This document shows, piece by piece, positions 36,101 to 64,000 of a stretch of DNA of 64,000 nucleotides. The notes beneath the pieces are model-generated. The model did no database searches. It had not been told where the DNA came from and saw only the letters and a list, made by a program, of their open reading frames with translations. This DNA comes from Siniperca chuatsi (taxonomy: Eukaryota; Chordata; Actinopteri; Centrarchiformes; Sinipercidae), in assembly GCF_020085105.1 (NCBI RefSeq), contig NC_058046.1, forward strand, positions 13,233,175-13,297,174, written 5' to 3'. Every line of letters begins with the position of its first letter. The stretch's first letter is position 1. The position numbers were made by a program, and so were the translations under genes.

Positions 36101-39100
36101 TAAAGCTTAACCAGAATATTTTGTGCATCTGTATGTTCCTGCTGCAAAGGAAAGACAAAAATTCTGTATTTTTAATGCGTATTAGATATTAATTATACTC
36201 ACAGGAAACTTAGTCACTTTACAAGTTCCTCATGTTGTTGCAACTCAAACATCTTTATGCATTTTGGCCCACAGTGGAACTTCCCAGTGATGATGTTTGC
36301 GTGGAAGATTGCTCCTGCTCTGTGCTGTGGGAACACTGTAGTCATCAAGCCTGCTGAACAGACCCCATTATCAGCCCTGCACATGGCTGCACTCATCAAA
36401 GAGGTACTTTATTACTGTTTCCCCCCAACAATGATATAAGAACGAAGAAGATGTGGACAAAAGCCATAAACTTCTGAAACATTCTGAAATTGTCGAGATC
36501 TGTGTAGCTATAAAAGTAGAAAGACTGCTCTAAGGTTATGTCTCAGTTAAAGATGAGCATGTCCAGTGGCTGTTATTACATCTCTCCCTCTGTCTCTCTC
36601 TGTTCAGGCTGGCTTTCCTCCAGGAGTGGTGAACGTGGTGCCAGGTTATGGTCAGACAGCAGGCTGTGCCATTTCCCACCACATGGACATCGACAAAGTA
36701 GCCTTCACCGGATCTACTGCTGTTAGTATCTATTGAAATGAATAGCAAACTGAGCAAGTGTCTCTTTTCTTCTCTTCTAGTGTTTTAGTGTCCTTTGCTC
36801 CTATTTGTATTAACTCTTTCACTGTAATGTAACTGTGTATCTCACATTGTTGTCGTTGGTTGCCAGGTTGGGAAGCTTATCCAGAAGGCTGCAGGTGACA
36901 GTAACCTGAAAAGAGTTACACTAGAACTAGGTGGAAAAAACCCAAATATTGTCTTTGCTGACTGTGACTGTGAGTAGGTTTTTTCTTCTTTTTCTACAAC
37001 AGTTGCTGGATTACTTTATAGTTACTTTTTAAATGTATTGTTCTTTTTGTACCTTCACCATGTGTTACAGTGTAAATATACTGTATGTAATTTCAGGGAC
37101 TGCAATATTCTATGCACTGTTGATGAGCAAGATGCTTTCAAATATTACAAATGAAAATGTGAACAATGTACATAACATACACAGAATGAAGTTTCAAACA
37201 TATTACTAGGTCCAAACCATGCCCTAATGCTGGTCAAAATGTTTAAACAGTCATAAATTGCACTGGTAGCAAATGAAGCTCAAACAGGGACCACACTGTA
37301 TCACCCTTCTTACTTCCTGCAGCACTTTCGACTTATATGTGTACATTTCTGTCTTGCAGTAGAGTATGCAGTGGAGCAGGCCCATAGTGGTCTGTTCTTT
37401 AACCAGGGCCAGTGCTGTCTGGCTGGATCCAGGGTGTTTGTAGAAGAACCGATCTACGAGGAGTTTGTCCGCCGCAGTGTAGAGAAGGCCAGATCTAGTG
37501 TCCTGGGAAACCCATTGCTGCCAGGGGTTGACCAAGGACCACAGGTACAAGATACAGTTAGGCTACTTTCTTTATTTGACAGCGGTTGGATTGTCTGATA
37601 GGTCAACAGGACATAAAATTACAGTAAACATCTGTACTTCCACTTAACTGCATAAAGAGAAAATGATTTGAGCTGCTGTTTTCTGCAGATTGACCAGAAG
37701 CAGTTTGATAAGATAATGGAGCTGATAGAGAGCGGGAAGAGGGAGGGAGCCACGCTGGAGTGTGGGGGGTCCGCGTGGGGTCAGCAGGGACTTTTCATCC
37801 AACCCACCGTCTTCTCAAATGTCACAGACGATATGCGCATCGCCAAAGAAGAGGTAATGTGTTCTAAAACACACACCTGCACGGACACAACCACACTTAA
37901 TGGTACACATGGATCATCTGTGTCCTCATTCTACCACCTGTGCTCTGAATTTCCTCCTCATGTAACCTTTTCATTCACCCTATTTCCTTCCTGTGCTCGC
38001 ACTCTCTCAGATTTTTGGTCCAGTGCAACAGATCATGTGTTTCCGTAGCATCCATGAAGTCATCCAGAGAGCCAATGCCACACACTACGGCCTGGCAGCA
38101 GGAGTGTTTACAAACGACATTGACAAAGCCCTAACAGTATCTTCTGCTCTGCAGGCTGGCATGGTCTGGTAAGATTCAAATCCTCACAGAAACCTCCCTT
38201 AAAGTGATATTAGATTTTAATAACGTATTTGTGTAATGTATATATGTAATGTAATGAGGTTAGGTTCCCTAATGTGTCTTTCTTTTAGGGTGAACTGCTA
38301 CAATGCCATGAGTACCCAGTGTCCCTTTGGTGGCTTCAAGATGTCTGGAAATGGGAGGGAACTGTGAGTGATACCATCATATATTATCTCAGCAAGGTGG
38401 TAACTCAAGGGTGTAGGTTTGGTTTCAGATGTGGGGTTGACACAATGCAAGGTTCTTCAGCAAGAAAAAAAATATATATATATATAATTTATATCATCTA
38501 GCAAATAATAAATTAGGATTAAATTGGTTACCATGCTTTCCATAATAATGTTAGTATACCAAAAAAGCCACATACATTGCTGCATTATAATGCACTAACT
38601 CAGGAATCACCTATAATTTCCTGATAGAAACCTGATACTTTTTGATATATATTGTTATGTTGTTTGACAAAAATTCAAACTACCATTTCCAATGTCAACA
38701 ATGAACTCAATAAATGTTTTATTTCTATCTTTACTACAAACAGCTCTGTCCAGTTCTTTTAGGAGAATTATCTGTAAATAATAACAGCTAAATAATTTTT
38801 TTTAACCTCGTGTGTTGCTTAGCAGGCAAAATCTGGGGCAAAAAAAAGTAATAACTCACTACTACTTGTAAAGCTTAGTGCTGTGAACACATGGTAATAA
38901 CTGAAGGCGACTCAGATAAACATCTTAACATTTTGATCAACTCAGGGCTTCTCACATTGATTTTGGCAGTTTGACAGTCGTTGAACACAACACAGTTTAG
39001 AGATATTTTAGTGAATGAATCAAACTGAAACCATAAAATTATGGGGGTACAAAAGTAGGATTTTCAAATGCGAGTAGGACATGTCCCACGCATGCCACAT

Positions 39101-39337
39101 TGGAAATTACACCCTTGCTGGTACTACACGCATAGCAACAGCCTTTTATACTCGCTTTATTTATGGCCACCACACAGCTACATATGGGTTGGTACTTTGG
39201 TATTTGTAACATTGCAACCTGACTGGTAAACATTGCTCATGTAATGTTTTTATTTTTATTTCAGGGGGGAATACACTCTTCAGGAGTACACTGAGGTCAA
39301 GGCAGTCACTATCAAAATCTCACAGAAGAACTCCTAA
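30143..39337 (+). CDS. aldh1a1: retinaldehyde dehydrogenase, ALDH1A1-like, 14 exons
   Basis: NAD-dependent cytosolic enzyme that oxidises retinal to retinoic acid, 557 aa. Exons: 30143-30203, 31408-31580, 32399-32503, 32657-32797, 32935-33064, 33236-33297, 36275-36403, 36608-36721, 36867-36969, 37360-37544, 37689-37853, 38011-38168, 38289-38363, 39265-39337. All phases agree. Catalytic features are present: IIPWNFP cofactor loop, VTLELGGKN with general-base Glu325, [13 protein letters not shown] with nucleophile Cys359, and [11 protein letters not shown]. The C-terminus KISQKNS is the ALDH1A1 ending (ALDH1A2 has KIPQKNS), and AQCPFGG-like [18 protein letters not shown] also favours 1A1, while [17 protein letters not shown] is shared with 1A2. 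Position next to TMC1, CYP1D and ANXA1 supports aldh1a1. The N-terminus is about 56 residues longer than usual and rich in Gln, His, Ser and Asn. GSTAVG replaces the usual GSTEVG. Intron 6 carries an antisense LINE. Head to head with cyp1d1, convergent with tmc2. Confidence 0.9.
30340..30585 (+). repeat. LINE 3'-tail-like fragment in aldh1a1 intron 1
   Basis: 'acctttaaatccaggttaaa' followed by a T-rich stretch and a closing 'ataaactagccttgccttc' resembles the 3' end of fish non-LTR retrotransposons. No reverse transcriptase remains. The family is not resolved. Confidence 0.45.
33815..36000 (-). mobile_element. truncated, frameshifted CR1/Rex1-like LINE
   Basis: Read on the minus strand this is a non-LTR retrotransposon inserted in aldh1a1 intron 6. 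An endonuclease part (about 35990-35440) shows [21 protein letters not shown] and [15 protein letters not shown]. It is followed by a linker and reverse transcriptase (35470-33830) with [62 protein letters not shown] and NTGAPQG. The frame breaks at a run of eight Cs (minus strand, about 35439-35446), and again near 34137, where a few codons after NTGAPQG are missing. The FSDDYAVVG catalytic box then continues in another frame near 34060-34040. The element stops after CKYLG-type sequence at about 33820, so its 3' end is lost. It cannot be active. Flanking 33480-33800 is possibly a further unclassified repeat. Confidence 0.85.
38470..38488. repeat. short (TA)n tract
   Basis: AT-dinucleotide run in the last intron of aldh1a1 (38364-39264). 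Nothing else identifiable is in that intron. Confidence 0.8.
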
Positions 39338-39769
39338 TACCGTCATATCTGCCCCCCTCCCCAAGGCTTCAGATCTTCCACACACATTTAACAACAATCA
39401 TTTGGCACCCGGATGTTTTGAAGGCATGGTCGATTCTGTGTCACTCCATGAACATTTATTCCTGGAATTTCTCCTAAGATATTTCTTTTTTATCGACTTC
39501 TTATCAGTGTTGTGTCTCTTTCTCTTGCTGTGACAATGCTGACTTTCTGTTCCTCTAGAGTACTGTCTCAGATGTATCTAACAGTTTAGTGGAAAGCATG
39601 TACTCTATAGTAGTGTCTGTTATGTGTTTGTTAGCTTAAGAGAACCTGTTTTTGTTCAGAGGTAACCACTTAAATAGCACGTTGCCAGAAAATAATTATT
39701 TTAATAGGTGTCATACAAAAAATAGAAAGACATTTTACATACTATTTACAGGGATGTCCAAATGAAATC

Positions 39770-39775
39770 AATAAA
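39770..39775 (+). promoter_or_regulatory. polyadenylation signal of aldh1a1
   Basis: AATAAA lies 433 bases after the stop codon, giving a 3' UTR of about 450 bases. No earlier canonical hexamer was noticed between the stop and this site. Confidence 0.65.
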
Positions 39776-40106
39776 ACTGTAATAACCAGTAAATCTTACA
39801 CTAATTTCAACGCAGTAAACATGATCATGCCCACTACTTGCTATATATCTGTGTTACAACAAGGTACAGTGCGTTGTGGATTTTTTGACGTTTTGTTGTA
39901 GTAATACTAGTAATACAGATAAAACAGTCATGTCTGTGTCCATTTACTTTACACAAAGTCCCAACTCATCTCCACCTCCAAACTGACGACATTATGGGAT
40001 TGTGGATTGATTGTAGTGTGCCATTGCTATAATTATAGACTTTTTCAGTGGTTAATTATACTTGATTAAGTAATTGGCATGTTCAAAAATACTAGTTATA
40101 ATGCTA

Positions 40107-40112
40107 TTTATT
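40107..40112 (-). promoter_or_regulatory. candidate polyadenylation signal of tmc2
   Basis: TTTATT on plus is AATAAA on minus, about 230 bases past the tmc2 stop codon. A second candidate is at about 40156. With the aldh1a1 signal at 39770, the two convergent transcripts would end within roughly 350 bases of each other. Confidence 0.4.
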
Positions 40113-40340
40113 TAGGCAAAAAATAACTTAATAAATTAATGTAAAATCTTATTTTTTTATTATTATAATTTTTCTAAAAGGTAAGAGGTCATCAGTCAAT
40201 CAATTACATCTAAAGAAATAAAAAAATATGATTCTAGTGGCACCCTCCATATACAGTATGACTATGACTGCAGTGGTCATGACACTGGTTGTTTGTGGTG
40301 AATTGTAGGTATCATCAATTCAATCCATGAATCATGACTC

Positions 40341-52469
<12,129 letters not shown>

Positions 52470-52610
52470 TTTGATGTGTCTCTTTTAGTTATTTGTATCC
52501 TCTTATTCTCCAGTTAGTCCTCCTCTTCTTACTTCAGACTCTGCTTCCTATCCATCCATGAGTCACTCAGTGCAAGCAGCTGCTACACTTGTGAAAGTTG
52601 TGTCACTCAC

Positions 52611-52612
52611 TC

Positions 52613-52639
<27 letters not shown>
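52611..52639. repeat. (CA)n microsatellite
   Basis: Perfect CA dinucleotide run about 140 bases upstream of the tmc2 start codon. Confidence 0.95.
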
Positions 52640-52643
<4 letters not shown>

Positions 52644-53194
52644 GGAACAGGAGTGCTTCTGTTTAGGCTGTTCAAAGACCGGGCTCCTTGACGACCGTCA
52701 AAGACACAGTCAATTAGATGATAATCAGGAGCCTGGGGAGAAAACACAATCCATCAGACAACGGACTTGTCAATCAAAATGCTAATTGTTATTTGACTGG
52801 AGCAACAAGAGATCATATACAGTCCACATGCTTTTATCCTGAAGTTTATTCAGATTGGATAATGGTTAACAACTTTTAGCATTGTCATATAATGTATCAG
52901 TCAATGTAATATATACAATGAAACAGCTTTGACACCAAAAACTGATGGTTGGATTTGTTGTGTTGTGACCCAGTAAGGAGACACCAGAGTAAATGTAGCC
53001 ATAATGGTCAGGCCCCGTTAAAGTTAGATGAAAGCTTAAGTAATTCTGAGTGAAAAGTGAAACAAGTCACTGTATTTAAATACCGTACAGAGTATGTTGC
53101 AAACTGAACACACAAGAGTTACTTCAGTGAATCTGTAACTTCACTAAAAGTGTTTTATTAAAAGGGACAAGTCAGTCCATTTTACAAGCTGTTC

Positions 53195-53544
53195 ATTAAA
53201 GGATAGGTTCACATTTTTTCAAGCCTATCTTAAAACAATACTAACATGTGCATTGAAAGAGTAATTGGTTGATGGAATCGTTCATCTTAACATAAATAAT
53301 AATGAAAAAATCCCTTTATAAAGTGGTTCCAATATAAGTGATCCACAGTCCTCGTTCTGTGAAAAACAGTTCAGCTCAATTTAATATTAGGCTTTCAGCA
53401 GTCTGAGTTAGTCAAATTAAGTGGGTATTTTTGGAAAATACCTGCTTCATTTGACTGCTCAAGCCTCATATCAGCCTCAGGTGAACTTTGGAATCAATTT
53501 GTTTATTGTGTTTTAGGACAGATTTTAAAAAATGTGAACCTAAC
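53195..53544. mobile_element. palindromic MITE between the tmc genes
   Basis: The left end TTAAAGGATAGGTTCACATT pairs with the right end AAAAAATGTGAACCTAA. Such terminal inverted repeats without coding sequence identify a non-autonomous DNA element. The interior contains 'cagcagtctgagttagtcaa'. Confidence 0.65.
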
Positions 53545-55777
53545 TGACTGAGGGACGAACAATGTTGCCTAATGTTCCTGTCCACATTATGTGTTTGAAC
53601 CACTAAGGTGCAGCTACTACCTGTGTGGTTAATGGTCAAATGTCAGATCTGACCTTTTGAATAATACAGGAGGAAACAGGAGACGCAAGGCTGCTATGCA
53701 GCTAACACAGAGAGCAGCACACTTCCGGGGATTATATGAATGCTGGCTTGAAAGCTTGTACCTGAAAGACAAGCTAAGCCCTCAGGGTTGGAGCTTTTCA
53801 TGTCACTCCACCTCATGATTGTCCCCTCCACTTCCTGCAACCATCCAATACTCCTCTCCATCAGTCTCCATCTCACTATACTGTACTTAGGCCATGAGAA
53901 GGCCTAACTTTTAAGATCCATTAACTAAAAAGTGTCTAACTTTCCACAAGTTCACACTGAGGCTCAGTGCCAACCTTTACTCTCCAAAGCAAAACTGTAC
54001 ACCATCCGAGCAGTCAAATCAGTGCTCGTTGCGCCGCAATGTCTCACTCCTCCCTTCATTGCTGTTTGTGAATAAGAGATGCCCATTGTTGTACGGCGGA
54101 CATTGAGATATCCGGCAATGTGTAACCCATCATGGCTCAGTTTTCTGCCACATCGTACCAGCATGGAGAGAGACTGGGACGGAGCCAAAACACAACCCTA
54201 GTAGGAGGGTGAAAGAGCGGGCATCCCAGGGTTGGTATTACCTGGATAAATAAGAGTGAGGCAGATTATGACATAGTCTCCAATATACAGAGAAGATGGA
54301 GGCTTTACTTGTCTCCTTACCAACAACTCCTCAGTCTTCTTCATTGGATAATGTGATTGATAATTCTTGGCCAACGATGAAAGAATAAAGCTTAAAAGCT
54401 TACTTCATCACTAGTTCTCAAATAACTGCAGAATTAATACTTAATGCTTACTTGCCATGAATTGATCATGAGCATCAATGGAAGTGGGTTTGATTGGCAT
54501 TGTAATTTAATGTCAGTGACATTATGAGCTTGTTGACTTGTTGTCTTAAATGATTTAGACACAACCCTTATTCCTCACTGGCAACCCTTACATTGCACAC
54601 ATCTTAAATTTCAATTAAACAAGACTTTGAATGACAATCAATATATAGAATTTCAGGTTAACAAAGTTTAACTAATGAGACAACAGCATCACTTTTGACT
54701 GACGGGTCAGCTAAATGACAAGTTGAGGGAAAGGACCACTCGGTGTCAAGTGCATAGCAGAATCAGCTATTGGGACACTGGATATGGCCATGCGGTTATC
54801 AGATTATACAAGTCAGACATCCATTCTACGTGATGAAGGTCAGGAGACCACAATCAGTGGATTTACAGTGACAGCTCAAATCTGTATGTTTGGCACAGAT
54901 TAGATTTTTTCTTTGTTGTCCGAAAAAGGAATAATCTGACACTCTTTGTGTGTGTTTTCCAAGTTCAGAGCTCACTCAGTGAATCGTATCTATATTACAC
55001 AGGTGAAAAACAGATTTAAGTTGAGTATGTAAGTCCAGCTGGAGATCCATTTAAGCCTAGCTCTCTAGGTTAAATGGCCTCCATGTCTAATGAATTGTTT
55101 AAGACTTTGGCCCAGTCACAGGTCCAGGGACAGCTGTGCTCAGTGTCTGGGAGGCCAAGAGAAAAATATATGTACGAGTGGTTCAAAATGATTATAATTT
55201 TGAATATAACTAAACTGATTTGTTAGGAAATTGAAGGATCAACTGAGGTTAACAACCAAAGTTAAAGCATGGTTATCGCATGTGATGTCATCTTATACGT
55301 CTTCAAAGACAAAAAAGATGTATAGAATTAATCAAAAATAAATGGATACAATTTTTTTAAAACCTCCATGTGGTAAAAATAATTTTTTCTTGAATGATGA
55401 GTTGCTGTGATATGAAGGATTAGGCCATGCAGAGCTAATATGGAGACCTCTGTGTATATACCGTAAAGACGGAAAGCAAGCTGCACCCCTGTATATAGTA
55501 ATGTAGTATAAAGATACATTAATGTTTTCCCTGTTTTGTATGCTGCATAGACGGAGGAGGAACTGTCAGCTTATTAAAATTTTAATAAATTTACAACAGA
55601 TTTAATTTAATGATTAGTGGTTTCAAAAGACACTGACACATAAGAAATGTAATGTAACATTTAAAGAAAATTATATTCTGCTCTTGTTAACATTTATGTA
55701 GTAAACAAACAAACAACTAATAATTTTAAATGCTTACAGCTTCTTTTTATCATAAACACACAGTTTGAAAAAACACT

Positions 55778-55783
55778 TTTATT
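55778..55783 (-). promoter_or_regulatory. candidate polyadenylation signal of tmc1
   Basis: Minus-strand AATAAA (plus TTTATT) about 140 bases past the tmc1 stop codon at 55920-55922. Confidence 0.45.
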
Positions 55784-55919
55784 CAGGAGAAAATCTCACT
55801 ATGTGCCATCAAGTCAGCATTCTTATTCCTCTCAGTTCACAGTGTACATCTGAACATGAATTTCTCAATAAAGTGCTTGGTTTTGAGTGACATTTGCTAA
55901 CATGTTGTTTTTCACTCCC

Positions 55920-63876
<7,957 letters not shown>

Positions 63877-64000
63877 CTGTGGGAGAGAGAGAGACATTAG
63901 GATTGTAAACAAGGTGAGAAAACTCAACATTTTTGAGACTGTCCAACTTTTACTGTTCAACTGTTAACTTGGAGTACTTTAATATTTTACATTGTTATGA

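Larger units (their letters stand above)
52470..55919. other. intergenic region between tmc1 and tmc2
   Basis: No coding exon is supported in these 3.4 kb. The part just above 52469 must hold the tmc2 promoter or leader, but no TATA box was seen. It contains a CA microsatellite (52611-52639), a palindromic MITE (53195-53544) and AT-rich unique sequence. The short open frames near 53700-54190 have no family features. Confidence 0.55.

Noticed and set aside
52558-52785. 75-codon frame upstream of tmc2
   Set aside because: Contains the CA microsatellite and has no family features.

Overview
This window is vertebrate nuclear DNA, most likely from a ray-finned fish and probably a percomorph teleost. 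The genes are split into many short exons with GT-AG introns. Introns are compact, dinucleotide and tetranucleotide microsatellites are common, and several repeats look like fish MITE and LINE families. No organism name can be read from the sequence. There are no operons, CRISPR arrays, rRNA genes or recognisable tRNA genes.

Six protein-coding genes can be assembled exon by exon, with intron phases that agree throughout. From left to right they are: anxa1-type annexin (minus, 1711-5478, 337 aa); a kinesin-14 with a C-terminal motor, closest to the plant/sea-urchin calmodulin-binding (KCBP/kinesin-C) type (plus, 8623-17976, 895 aa); a cytochrome P450 of the CYP1A/CYP1D group, called cyp1d1 (minus, 22326-26846, 524 aa); a retinaldehyde dehydrogenase, called aldh1a1 (plus, 30143-39337, 557 aa); tmc2 (minus, 40341-52469, 940 aa); and tmc1 (minus, 55920-63876, its first coding exon lying beyond the right edge). 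The set ANXA1, ALDH1A1, TMC1 and a CYP1D pseudogene also sits together on human 9q21, so this is an ancient syntenic block. Here CYP1D is intact and a TMC2-type gene sits beside TMC1.

Layout: anxa1 and the kinesin are divergent across about 2 kb; the kinesin and cyp1d1 are convergent across about 4.3 kb of repeat-rich DNA; cyp1d1 and aldh1a1 are head to head across about 3.3 kb; aldh1a1 and tmc2 are convergent with 1 kb between stop codons; tmc2 and tmc1 are tandem, with 12 coding exons of identical length. The products have no single shared pathway: calcium/phospholipid binding (annexin), microtubule motor (kinesin), haem monooxygenase (P450), retinoic-acid synthesis (ALDH1A) and hair-cell mechanotransduction channel subunits (TMC1/2). 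P450 and ALDH1A are both oxidative enzymes that may touch retinoids, and their shared upstream region could couple them, but this is inference.

Repeats: an antisense frameshifted CR1/Rex1-like LINE in aldh1a1 intron 6; an internally deleted L2-type LINE in a tmc1 intron; two copies of an AAGTA-rich MITE; four copies of a GCTAACATGC-rich element; several palindromic MITEs; and microsatellites. The strongest points for follow-up are the tmc2-tmc1 tandem pair, an aldh1a1-type gene with a 56-residue N-terminal extension in a fish, the intact KCBP-like kinesin, and a GC-AG intron in tmc2.
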